Assembly (NCBI GenBank): GCA_964404165.1
Contig: CAYOIZ010000022.1
Location: 25,010 to 89,009 of the forward strand
DNA from: DASYLJ01 sp964404165
Lineage (GTDB): Bacteria; Desulfobacterota; Binatia; DP-6
DNA: 64,000 bases
Reading direction: 5' to 3'
The notes under the pieces were generated by a model that saw only the letters and a program-made list of their open reading frames with translations, was not told the DNA's origin and made no database searches. This document shows, piece after piece, positions 31,935 through 39,817 of this stretch (position 1 is its first letter; each line of letters starts with the position of its first letter). Both the position numbers and the translations under genes were made by a program.

Positions 31935-34670
31935 ATGCGAGCACTGCGACAGCTGTTTACCAGCCTGGCTTTCCTGTTCTCCGTCACCGAAGCCGCCGCA
32001 CTCGACATCGGCACCGTGAACCCACTGAAGGGGCTCGGCGCGCTCGACGACCCGAACGGCGTCGCCGTGAGCCCCGACGGGCTCGACGTGTACGCGGTGT
32101 CGTTCTACGCCGACACCATCGCCGGCTTCCGTCGCAATCCGACGACGGGCGCGCTGCGCTACAACACACAGGTGTACGACGGCGAGGACATCCCGGGCGA
32201 CGACTATCCCGTGCTCTTCGGTGCGCTCGCCGTCACCGTGAGCCCCGATGGCTTGAACGTCTACACCGCGGGCGGCGACACACCCGGCGGCCTCGGTGTG
32301 TTCGGACGCAACCCCACGACCGGGGTGCTGACGTCGCTCCAGGCGGAGGGGGACGGCGCGAACATGACCGCCGTCGCCGTGAGCCCGGACGGCGAGCACG
32401 TCTATGCGACCTTCGACTTCAACAGCTTCGGACTCTGGGATCGTGATCCCGGCACCGGGCTCCTGACGCCGGTCACCACCTACTTCGGCGACGAGGGTGG
32501 CATTCCCGATCTCGACTCGATCTACGGCGTCGCGCTGAGCCCGGATGGCGCGAACCTCTATCTCGCGAGCGGCAACGGCGTCGCCGTGTTCGACCGCGAT
32601 GCCGGCACCGGCGAGGTGACGTTCGTGGAGCTCGCCGGCTCCTCCTTTTTGCTCGACGTCACGGTGAGCCCCGACGGCACCAGCGTCTATGCGACCACCT
32701 CGGGCATCGAGGTATACGCGCGCGATACCGGGACCGGCGCGCTGACGTTCGTCGAGACCGTCGGCAGCGCCGACGGCGAGGTCGTCGTGAGCCCGAACGG
32801 CGCGCAGGTCTACGCCACGGGCTACAGCGACGGTACAGTCACCGCCTGGTCGCGCAACCCGGGCACCGGCGCGCTCACGCTGCTCGAGGTCGAGGAGGAC
32901 GGTGTCGGCGGCGTCGAGTCGCTCGCCGGCGCCGAGGCGCTGGCGATCGCACCCGACGGTGGACAGCTCTTCGTCGGTGCGCTCGACGAGGACGCCATGA
33001 CGGCGTTCAACCGTGCGGGCACTGGCTTGCTGACCTTGGCCGACGTTCGCTGTGCCGTCGATTCGCTGTCCGAGCCCGGCGTCGTCGTCAGCCCGGACGG
33101 CACCAACGTCTATCTGGTCGGTGACAGCGACAGCGGTGCGGCCTCCGGTGGTTACGTCGTCGTCCTGGCACGCGATGCGGCCGACGGCAGCACGCGCATC
33201 GTCGACTGGGAGGAGAACCACTGCGGCGGCGTCGAGCTCGGGCTCGACGGCGCGAGCGGCGTCGCCGTGAGCCCGGACGGCAAGCACCTCTATGTGAGCG
33301 CCGCCGACGAGAGCGCGGTGGCGGCGTTCGCTCGTGACGAGACCACCGGCAGCCTCACGTTCGTCGGTGCGCAGCGCAACGAGGAGGGCCCCGTCCTCGG
33401 CATCGGCGGCGCCAGCAGCGTCGCCATCAGCAGCGACGGCGCCAGCGTCTATGTGACGGGCCAGGACGACAGCGCCATGGCCACCTTCACCCGCAACATC
33501 ACGACGGGAGCCCTGTCGTTCACGCAGGTCGTGGAGAACGGCGTCGGCGGTGTCGCGGGACTCAGCGCGCCACGCAGCGTCGCCGTCAGCGCCGACGGCG
33601 CGAGCGTCTGGGCCGGCGGCACGTCGTCGGTCGCGGTGTTCCGTCGTGCGGTGACGGGCACCCTGACCTTCGTCGAGCAGAAGGCCGACGGCGTCGGCGG
33701 GGTCGACGGCCTGGCGGGGCTTCGCGCGCTCGCGGCGGCGCCGGATGCCGCCGATCTCTACGTCGTCAGCGCCACCGACGATGCCCTGGCCGTGTTCCGG
33801 CGCAACGCCACCACGGGCGGGCTCACGTTCGTCGAGATGCTGAAGGACGGCATCGGCGGCGTCGACGGCCTGCTGAACCCGGTCGGCGTCGCGGTGAGCG
33901 CCGACGGCGCGCGCGTCTACGTCAGCGGGCCCGAGGGCCTGGCGTCGTTCGACCGTGACGTCGCCACCGCGACCGTGACGTTCGCCGAGGTCACCGAGGA
34001 TCCCGACGGTCTGTTCACCAGCTTCAAGGGGCTCGCCGTCAGCGGTGACAGCACCGACGTCTACCTCGGGGGCGACCAGGACATCACGTTCCTCGGCAGT
34101 GCCGCGATCGGCGGCTTCCGCTGCCAGGAGTGCATCCCGGCCCCCCTGTCCGGCTGCCGCGTGCCCGTCGCGTCCGGCAAGAGCAGCCTCAAGCTGCTCG
34201 ACAACAGCAACGACAAGAAGGATCTGCTCGGCTGGACCTGGGGCAACGGGCAGGCCACCGACGCCGCGGACTACGGCGATCCGACGACCACCACCGCCTA
34301 CTCGCTGTGGCTCTTCGACGAGTCCGGGCCGGGCGGCGACCCGGCGCTGCGGATGCACGCGGTGGCACCGGCGGCCGCGCTCTGCGGCACGAAGGCGTGC
34401 TGGAAGCCGCTCGGCGCCGGCGGCTACCGCTTCAAGGGCAACGCCGCGCAGACGAAGGACGGGCTCAGCAGCGTTCTGTTGAAGCCCGGCACCGAGGGCA
34501 AGGCCCGCATCAAGGTCTCGGGCCGCGATCGCAACCTGCCGATCCCGGGGCTGCCGCTGACAGGCACCGTCACGCTGCAGCTGCGCAGCTCGACGGGTGA
34601 GTGTTGGGAGGCGGTCTACAGCGCACCCCAGCAGAACACCGCGTCGACGTACTCCGCGAAGAGCGACTGA
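31935..34670 (+). CDS. Secreted 14-blade double beta-propeller (lactonase-like) protein with novel C-terminal domain
   Basis: A 911-residue exported protein. After a signal peptide (residues 1-22) I count 14 copies of a blade repeat of the form VAVSPDGxxVYV...F.R...TGxLTFV, which fits two seven-bladed lactonase/YncE-like propellers. From about residue 735 comes a 175-residue Cys-containing domain with KSSLKLLDNSNDKKDLLGW, YGDPTTTTAYSLWLFD, CWKPLGAGGYRFK and RIKVSGRDRNLPIPGLPL; I know no named family for it. Function is probably binding or scaffolding outside the cytoplasm. A weak TTGACC box lies at 31887, and GGGGGGTG precedes the ATG. Confidence 0.75.
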   Translation: MRALRQLFTSLAFLFSVTEAAALDIGTVNPLKGLGALDDPNGVAVSPDGLDVYAVSFYADTIAGFRRNPTTGALRYNTQVYDGEDIPGDDYPVLFGALAVTVSPDGLNVYTAGGDTPGGLGVFGRNPTTGVLTSLQAEGDGANMTAVAVSPDGEHVYATFDFNSFGLWDRDPGTGLLTPVTTYFGDEGGIPDLDSIYGVALSPDGANLYLASGNGVAVFDRDAGTGEVTFVELAGSSFLLDVTVSPDGTSVYATTSGIEVYARDTGTGALTFVETVGSADGEVVVSPNGAQVYATGYSDGTVTAWSRNPGTGALTLLEVEEDGVGGVESLAGAEALAIAPDGGQLFVGALDEDAMTAFNRAGTGLLTLADVRCAVDSLSEPGVVVSPDGTNVYLVGDSDSGAASGGYVVVLARDAADGSTRIVDWEENHCGGVELGLDGASGVAVSPDGKHLYVSAADESAVAAFARDETTGSLTFVGAQRNEEGPVLGIGGASSVAISSDGASVYVTGQDDSAMATFTRNITTGALSFTQVVENGVGGVAGLSAPRSVAVSADGASVWAGGTSSVAVFRRAVTGTLTFVEQKADGVGGVDGLAGLRALAAAPDAADLYVVSATDDALAVFRRNATTGGLTFVEMLKDGIGGVDGLLNPVGVAVSADGARVYVSGPEGLASFDRDVATATVTFAEVTEDPDGLFTSFKGLAVSGDSTDVYLGGDQDITFLGSAAIGGFRCQECIPAPLSGCRVPVASGKSSLKLLDNSNDKKDLLGWTWGNGQATDAADYGDPTTTTAYSLWLFDESGPGGDPALRMHAVAPAAALCGTKACWKPLGAGGYRFKGNAAQTKDGLSSVLLKPGTEGKARIKVSGRDRNLPIPGLPLTGTVTLQLRSSTGECWEAVYSAPQQNTASTYSAKSD

Positions 34671-34680
34671 GCCGAGGAGG

Positions 34681-34709
34681 GGGAGGGCGCGCCGCGGGCG
34701 CGCCCTCCC
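34681..34709. terminator. Bidirectional terminator hairpin
   Basis: GGGAGGGCGCGC (34681-34692) and GCGCGCCCTCCC (34698-34709) are perfect complements with a 5-nt loop, placed between the converging propeller and ferritin-like genes. Confidence 0.75.
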
Positions 34710-34717
34710 TTGCGACG

Positions 34718-35278
34718 CTACCGCTCGAGCATGGGGTACCCCTCGTGCGTGACGAGGAGGTCGTGCATGTCGTTCGCATGCTCCTCCTCCTGCGCGAGGA
34801 TGCGCTCGAGCATGGTGCGCGTCGTGGGGTCGCGGTCGCCGAAGTAGCGCACCATCTCCCGATAGGTCTCGATCGCGATGCGCTCCGCGATCAGATTCTC
34901 CTTGATCATGTCGACGAGGTTCTCACCTTCGACGAACTCGGACGCGGCCCGCGCGCCGACACCGTCGGGGTTCAGCTCGGGCTTGCCGCCGAGCTGGTTG
35001 ATGCGCTCGGCGATCAGATCGAGATGCGACTCTTCTTCCGTCGCATGCTGGGCGAACTCCTGCTTTACGGCTTCGCTGGCGATGCCGGTCGCGCAGACGG
35101 CGTGGAACTTGTACCGCAGGACGCAGACGATCTCGGTCGCGACGGCCTGGTTGAGGATGGCGATCGCCTCCTGGACGTTGCCGCCGTAGTTCTTGGTGAC
35201 GGCGCCGTCGGTCAGATGCTGCCGCGCCCGACGTCGGATCTCGGCGACGTCGCTGACGAACATGGCTCCGTTGTTCAT
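34718..35278 (-). CDS. Ferritin-like/bacterioferritin-type diiron protein
   Basis: A 186-residue four-helix protein. Iron-ligand patterns are visible: ATEIVCVLRYKFH, HATEEESHLDLIAERI, ERIAIETYREMV and AQEEEHANDMHDLL, as in bacterioferritins and related ferritin-like proteins. It should oxidise and store iron or protect against peroxide. ATG 35278 has GGAGGGAAGAGC upstream and overlaps the SDR stop by ATGA, so the two are co-translated. Confidence 0.85.
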   Translation of the reverse strand: MNNGAMFVSDVAEIRRRARQHLTDGAVTKNYGGNVQEAIAILNQAVATEIVCVLRYKFHAVCATGIASEAVKQEFAQHATEEESHLDLIAERINQLGGKPELNPDGVGARAASEFVEGENLVDMIKENLIAERIAIETYREMVRYFGDRDPTTRTMLERILAQEEEHANDMHDLLVTHEGYPMLER

Positions 35279-36153
35279 GCTCTTCCCTCCTGTGCGCGCC
35301 GCGGCGATGGCGCGACGTCGTCCACGTGCGCCGTCGACAGCGACAGCTCCCGCCACGCGTCGAGCTCGCGGACCACCAGGGCCAGCTTCTGCTCGACACG
35401 ACCCACGCAGTCGGCGCCGAGCTGCAGCCGCAGTGGTGGCATGGCGCTGGTGCCAATGGCGATGATCGCGGCCGCCGCCTTCACGGGGTCGCCCAGCTGT
35501 CCGTGGTTGGTGTTCTCGGCCCAGCGGCGGGTCTCTCCCGCCGTGGCTGTATAGTCGTCGATGTTTCCCGCCACCCGCTGCAGGGAGCTGGCGTCGAGGA
35601 AGTCGGTGCGAAAGGTCCCGGGCTCGATCGCCGTGACGTGGATGCCGAGCGGCGCCAGCTCGGCGTGGAGCGCCTCGCTGAGGCCCTCCACCGCGAACTT
35701 GGTGGCGCAGTAGACGCCCCAGCCGGGCGAGGCGCTGAACCCGCCCACCGAGCTGATGTTGATGATGTGTCCCGAGCGCCGCTTCCGCATCGACGGCAGC
35801 ACCGCACGCGTCACGGCGAGGAGACCGTCGACGTTCACGGCGAACACGGCGCGGACCTCCGGCGCCGACGCCTCTTCGACGGCGCCGAGCAGACCACGGC
35901 CGGCGTTGTTCACGAGGACGTCGATCCTGTTGAAGCGGTCGAGTGCGGCCGCGGTCGCCTGCTGTGTCTGGCGTTCGTCCGTGACGTCGAGCGGGACGGC
36001 GAGCAGGCGATCGTTCCGTCCGAGCGCACGCTCGACCGATTCTGGATCGCGTGCGGCGGCGACGACGGCATCACCACGCGCGATCGCCAGTCGGGTGATC
36101 TCGAGTCCGAACCCGCGGGAAGCTCCGGTGACGAACCAGACGTGCGCGCTCAT
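35275..36153 (-). CDS. Short-chain dehydrogenase/reductase
   Basis: A 292-residue classical-type SDR: cofactor motif VTGASRGFG, NNAGRG, catalytic Ser in INISSVGGFS and YxxxK in YCATKFAVEG. The sequence before the TGASRG turn suggests NADP(H); AARDPESVERAL follows the second strand. The substrate is unknown. ATG 36153 gives the usual short N-terminus. A region of repeated TCGGCAC sequences lies upstream. Confidence 0.9.
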   Translation of the reverse strand: MSAHVWFVTGASRGFGLEITRLAIARGDAVVAAARDPESVERALGRNDRLLAVPLDVTDERQTQQATAAALDRFNRIDVLVNNAGRGLLGAVEEASAPEVRAVFAVNVDGLLAVTRAVLPSMRKRRSGHIINISSVGGFSASPGWGVYCATKFAVEGLSEALHAELAPLGIHVTAIEPGTFRTDFLDASSLQRVAGNIDDYTATAGETRRWAENTNHGQLGDPVKAAAAIIAIGTSAMPPLRLQLGADCVGRVEQKLALVVRELDAWRELSLSTAHVDDVAPSPRRAQEGRA

Positions 36154-36201
36154 GGACGTCGCAGAGAGCAAGCGTCGTGCCCGGCGAACGGACTCGCCGG
36201 C

Positions 36202-36269
36202 TCGGCACACCATGCCCGGACGCCGGGCACTCGGCACGCGCGTTCGGCACGGTGCCGATCCATCGGCAC
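36202..36269. repeat. Cluster of TCGGCAC repeats with palindromes
   Basis: TCGGCAC occurs at 36202, 36231, 36244 and 36263, and inverted at 36252, where TCGGCAC-G-GTGCCGA (36244-36258) is a perfect palindrome. A second palindrome TGCCCGG-ACG-CCGGGCA spans 36213-36229. They lie between the SDR start and the tRNA-Leu 3' end on the same strand, so they may be operators for SDR or a processing/termination region for the tRNA. Confidence 0.55.
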
Positions 36270-36296
36270 GGCAGGGCTGAAGGATGCGGGGGAGAA

Positions 36297-36382
36297 TGCC
36301 GGGACCGAGACTTGAACTCGGACGCCACTCGCGTGGCAGCGGATTTTAAGTCCGCCGCGTCTGCCAGTTTCGCCATCCCGGC
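36297..36382 (-). tRNA. tRNA-Leu (TAA)
   Basis: Class II tRNA of 86 nt: acceptor GCCGGGA/TCCCGGC, GGCAGACGCG D-arm, anticodon TAA in CTTAAAA (36346-36348), long variable arm (GCCACGCGAGTGGC) and TTCAAGT T loop, A73. CCA is not encoded. Confidence 0.95.
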
Positions 36383-36398
36383 GCTGAAGACCGTCCGC

Positions 36399-36427
36399 TA
36401 CTTACGCGCTTCGACCTTGGCCCGCAA
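36399..36427 (-). promoter_or_regulatory. Promoter of tRNA-Leu
   Basis: Leftward TTGCGG (36427-36422), 17-bp spacer, TAAGTA (36404-36399), 16 nt before the tRNA 5' end. Confidence 0.5.
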
Positions 36428-36450
36428 AGTGTCTCCGGCTCACGCCGGCG

Positions 36451-36796
36451 TCACGCGGGTGCGAAACGGCGCTGGCGCCGGATCAGCAACAGGAGCAACG
36501 CCAGCAGCACCGCCGACGAGCCGACGGTGCCGAAGCCGACACCGCCCTGCGCCGGCGTCTTCGTCAACAGGTCACCGAAGGTCGCACCGAACGGGCGCGT
36601 CAGGACGAATGCCGCCCAGAAGAGCGCCACCTTCGACATGCGGGTGCAGGCGTTCGCCGCGACGATCAGTGCCAGGAGGATGCCGATCAGCAGGCCCCCC
36701 CCCGGCGAAGCCGAGCCCTGAGTCGTCGGCCAGGAAGTCGCCTCGGCGGAAGGAAGGCCGTGCTGGGATGGGCCGGGGTCCGGGACGGCACAGCAC
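36451..36796 (-). pseudogene. Frameshifted, 5'-truncated COG4705/DUF347-like membrane protein gene
   Basis: The 3' frame encodes VALFWAAFVLTRPFGATFGD and GGVGFG typical of the last part of COG4705/DUF347 membrane proteins, but the preceding conserved piece GDFLADDSGLGFAG is in another frame. The two join exactly if the run of nine C (plus strand 36695-36703, G on the coding strand) loses one base. Upstream coding for the first half of the family is missing. It is either a decayed remnant, a phase-variable tract or an assembly error in the homopolymer. Confidence 0.65.
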
Positions 36797-36982
36797 CCGC
36801 CAGACGCGAAGTCGAACGCGCGGGCCGCCAGCTCACACCATGGCCGCTCCAGCACCCTCCACACCACCTGCGCCATCCCATCGACGAACCCGTACCGTGG
36901 CGTCACCGAATCGTCGCTCCCGCGAGTCAAAATCCTGAGTTTTCCGTCGCGGGACGCGGGCACACGGGTTGCTCAAACCGGC
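36797..36982. other. Intergenic, no gene recognised
   Basis: The stretch between the membrane-protein remnant and the small ORF at 36983 stays open leftward in the remnant's frame but shows no family similarity. I see no convincing promoter or RNA. Confidence 0.4.
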
Positions 36983-37120
36983 ATGCTCGAAGCATCGCTC
37001 ATCCTCCTCCTCGGAACCTGGGTGCTCGCGTTCGTCCGCGTCGCGAAGACCTGGCGTGAGGCGCCGCCGGTATCGCTCATGGAAGTGGCCGACGCCCCCG
37101 CGCATCGTCTCGCGGCCTGA
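36983..37120 (+). CDS. Possible 45-aa single-span membrane protein
   Basis: ATG at 36983 encodes MLEASLILLLGTWVLAFVRV, then AKTWREAPPVSLMEVADAPA and a short tail. One membrane helix and a soluble C-terminus look protein-like, but the ribosome binding site is poor. It precedes the glycosyltransferase fusion by 80 bp and could be a small accessory subunit of that cluster. Confidence 0.35.
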   Translation: MLEASLILLLGTWVLAFVRVAKTWREAPPVSLMEVADAPAHRLAA

Positions 37121-37150
37121 CACCCGAGCGGCCCTGAGGCCGCGGTCTGG

Positions 37151-37179
37151 TTGTGGGCACGAGCCGGCTCACGTATGTC
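37151..37179 (+). promoter_or_regulatory. Predicted promoter of the glycosyltransferase cluster
   Basis: TTGTGG (37151-37156), 17-bp spacer, TATGTC (37174-37179), 21 nt before the ATG at 37201. Confidence 0.4.
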
Positions 37180-37200
37180 TGCCGGCACTCGTCCCCCGCT

Positions 37201-39807
37201 ATGACCCAGGCCATGTTGCGGCCGCTCCCGGAGCGGGCCCCCGCTCCCGCCCTCGACGGTATCCTGCCGACGGTCGGGGGAAAGTTCTTCTTCGTCGGCG
37301 ACCACAAGCTGTACCTGCGCGGCCTCTCCTACGGCCCCTTCGGTCCCGCGCCCCACGGCTTCCCGTTCCCGTCCGAGGAGGTCCTCGACAAGGACCTGAC
37401 GCTCATGGCGGAGCTCGGGGCCAACTGCCTGCGCACCTTCACGGTGCCACCGCGTTGGCTCCTCGACCGCGCCGCCGAGCACGGCATCCGCGTCATGGTC
37501 ACCGTACCCTGGGCCGAGCACGTGGCCTTCCTCGACCGCAAGGACATGGTGGCCGAGATCCGCGGCACCTGCCGCGCCGCGGCCGAGACCCTGGGCGGCC
37601 ACCCCGCGCTGTTCGCCATCCTGGTCGGCAACGAGATCCCGCCCGACATGGTGCGCTGGTACGGCCCGGAGAAGGTGCAGGACTTCCTCCGCACGCTCGC
37701 CTCCGAAGTCCGCGATCGCGCCCCCGGCACCCTCATCAGCTACGCCAACTTCCCGTCGACGGAGTACCTCGACGTCACCGACTTCGTCGACTTCGTCTCC
37801 TTCAACGTCTACCTGCACCGCGAGAACGACTTCCGGCGCTACCTGTCGCGCCTGCAGAACCTCGCCGAGGACAAGCCGCTGGTCCTCTCGGAGTTCGGCG
37901 TCGACTCCATCCGCGAGGGCACCGAGCACCAGGCGGAGCTGCTGTCGTGGATGATCCGCGCCGGCTACGAGTCGGGCGCCGCCGGCACGTTCGTCTTCTC
38001 CTGGACCGACGACTGGTTCACCGGCGGCTCGCAGATCGCCGACTGGGCCTTCGGCGTCGTCGACGCCGCGCGCGAGCGCAAGCCGGCCTTCCACGCCGTG
38101 CAGGCACAGTACACGGCACCGCTACCGCCGCGGCTCGACGACTCGCCGAAGGTCTCCGTCGTCGTCTGCGCCTTCAACGCCGAACGCACGATGGACGCCT
38201 GCCTGACATCGCTGCAGACGCTCAACTACCCCGACTACGAGGTCGTGGTGGTGAACGACGGCTCCACCGACCGCACGCTCGCGATCAGCCAGGAGCACAA
38301 GGCGCGCTACGACGCGGATCCGGACGGGCCGCGCTTCATTCTCGTCAGCCAGGAGAACAAGGGCCTCAGCGTCGCGCGGAACGTCGGTGCGGAGGCGTCG
38401 TCGGGTACGATCGTCGCCTACACCGACTCCGACTGCGTGCCCGATCCCGACTGGCTCGCGTTCCTCGTCTACAAGTTCGTGCGCAGCGGGTTCGTCGCCG
38501 TGGGTGGTCCCAACTTCCCGCCGCCCGAGCCCAGCCTGGTGCCGGCCGCCGTCGCGGTGTCGCCCGGCGGTCCGACGCACGTCCTGCTGAACGACGAGGT
38601 CGCCGAGCACATCCCCGGCTGCAACATGGCCTTCACCAAGCAGGCGCTCGACGAGGTGCACGGTTTCGAGCCCATCTTCGCCGCCGCCGGCGACGACGTC
38701 GATTTCTGCTGGCGCCTGCAGAATCGCGGCTACCCGATCGGATTCAGCCCGGCGGCGACGGTGTGGCACTACCGCCGCAACACCGTGAAGGCGTACCTGA
38801 AGCAGCAGATGGGGTACGGCAAGGCCGAGGCGTTGCTCTACTTCAAGCATCCGTACCGCTTCAACATGCTCGGCCAGTCGCGCTGGCTCGGGCGGATCTA
38901 CGGCGAGCTCACCACCGCCGTGCTGTCCCGCCGGCCGGTCATCTACTTCGGCGCGTTCGGCCGCGGGCTCTTCCAGTCGCTCTACGAGGCGCCGTCGTCG
39001 CTGCTCTCCTACCTGCCGTTCACGCTCGAGTGGAACGCCATCGGGCTGCTGCTCTTCCTCGCCGCGCTGGTGTCGCCCCGCATCCTGCCCATCGCCATCC
39101 TGCCGCTCGCCGTCTCCATCGCCTGGGCCATCGGCACCGCGGTGAACGCCCGCATCGATCCGCGCTTCACCGGCTTCCGTGCCCGCGCCCTGATCGCGAT
39201 GCTGACGTACCTCGGCCCGCTCGTCCGCGGACTGCAACGCTACATGTGGCGGCTGCGCGGCATGGTCGAGACCGAACAGGAGATGCCGGCCGCGCCACGC
39301 CAGCTCCCGGACGTCGACCTGGTCGAGCGCTCGTACCAGCTGCGCTACTGGAGCGAGCAGGGGCACGAGAAGGAGGCGCTGCTCGGCGGCATCATGGAGT
39401 TCCTGATTCCGCGCAAGTACCTCATCACCGTCGACCCGGGGTGGAACCGTTGGGACCTCGAGATCTACCGCGGCATCTGGTCGAAGGCGCGGATCGCGGT
39501 GGCGGTCGAGAACCACGGCGGCACCAAGCGGCTGCACAACGTCCGCTGCGAGGTGCGCCTGACGCAGGTCGCCCGACTCGCCCTCGGCGGATTCGCCATC
39601 GCCGTCGGCTGCGGGCTGCTCTTCGGCGTCCCCGAGGTCACGGCGGTAGGCGCGGCGCTCGGCCTCGTCAACCTGGCGGTGGTCATCACCGAGAACGTGC
39701 GCCTCGGGCGCATCATCAACGACACCTTCGACATCGTCGGCGCCAACATCGGCATGCGTCCCGTGAACGCGACGGGCAGCGGCGCCGCACCGGCGCGCGC
39801 CGCCTGA
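37201..39807 (+). CDS. Glycoside hydrolase-glycosyltransferase family 2 fusion
   Basis: An 868-residue protein in three parts. Residues about 20-300 are a clan-A TIM-barrel hydrolase domain: LRGLSYGPF, acid/base Glu in ILVGNEIPPD and nucleophile Glu in LVLSEFGVDS. Residues about 315-580 are a GT2 transferase: VSVVVCAFNAERTMDACL, VNDGSTD, DSDCVPDPDW and GDDVDFCWRLQ. Several membrane helices, a conserved C-terminal region (SYQLRYWSEQGHEKEALL) and two more helices follow. No signal peptide or helix precedes the hydrolase part, so both domains appear cytosolic. ATG 37201 fits the promoter; there is no clear ribosome binding site. An ABC exporter gene follows 10 bp later. Confidence 0.85.
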   Translation: MTQAMLRPLPERAPAPALDGILPTVGGKFFFVGDHKLYLRGLSYGPFGPAPHGFPFPSEEVLDKDLTLMAELGANCLRTFTVPPRWLLDRAAEHGIRVMVTVPWAEHVAFLDRKDMVAEIRGTCRAAAETLGGHPALFAILVGNEIPPDMVRWYGPEKVQDFLRTLASEVRDRAPGTLISYANFPSTEYLDVTDFVDFVSFNVYLHRENDFRRYLSRLQNLAEDKPLVLSEFGVDSIREGTEHQAELLSWMIRAGYESGAAGTFVFSWTDDWFTGGSQIADWAFGVVDAARERKPAFHAVQAQYTAPLPPRLDDSPKVSVVVCAFNAERTMDACLTSLQTLNYPDYEVVVVNDGSTDRTLAISQEHKARYDADPDGPRFILVSQENKGLSVARNVGAEASSGTIVAYTDSDCVPDPDWLAFLVYKFVRSGFVAVGGPNFPPPEPSLVPAAVAVSPGGPTHVLLNDEVAEHIPGCNMAFTKQALDEVHGFEPIFAAAGDDVDFCWRLQNRGYPIGFSPAATVWHYRRNTVKAYLKQQMGYGKAEALLYFKHPYRFNMLGQSRWLGRIYGELTTAVLSRRPVIYFGAFGRGLFQSLYEAPSSLLSYLPFTLEWNAIGLLLFLAALVSPRILPIAILPLAVSIAWAIGTAVNARIDPRFTGFRARALIAMLTYLGPLVRGLQRYMWRLRGMVETEQEMPAAPRQLPDVDLVERSYQLRYWSEQGHEKEALLGGIMEFLIPRKYLITVDPGWNRWDLEIYRGIWSKARIAVAVENHGGTKRLHNVRCEVRLTQVARLALGGFAIAVGCGLLFGVPEVTAVGAALGLVNLAVVITENVRLGRIINDTFDIVGANIGMRPVNATGSGAAPARAA

Positions 39808-39817
39808 GGCGTCGGCG

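Noticed and set aside
31848..34358. An 836-codon minus-strand frame opposite the propeller gene
   Set aside because: It is an antisense shadow; its repetitiveness reflects the blade repeats on the other strand.
36451..36963. Reading the 170-codon minus frame as an intact gene
   Set aside because: Only its last half matches COG4705; the preceding conserved part is in another frame and the N-terminal part has no similarity, so it is treated as a broken gene.
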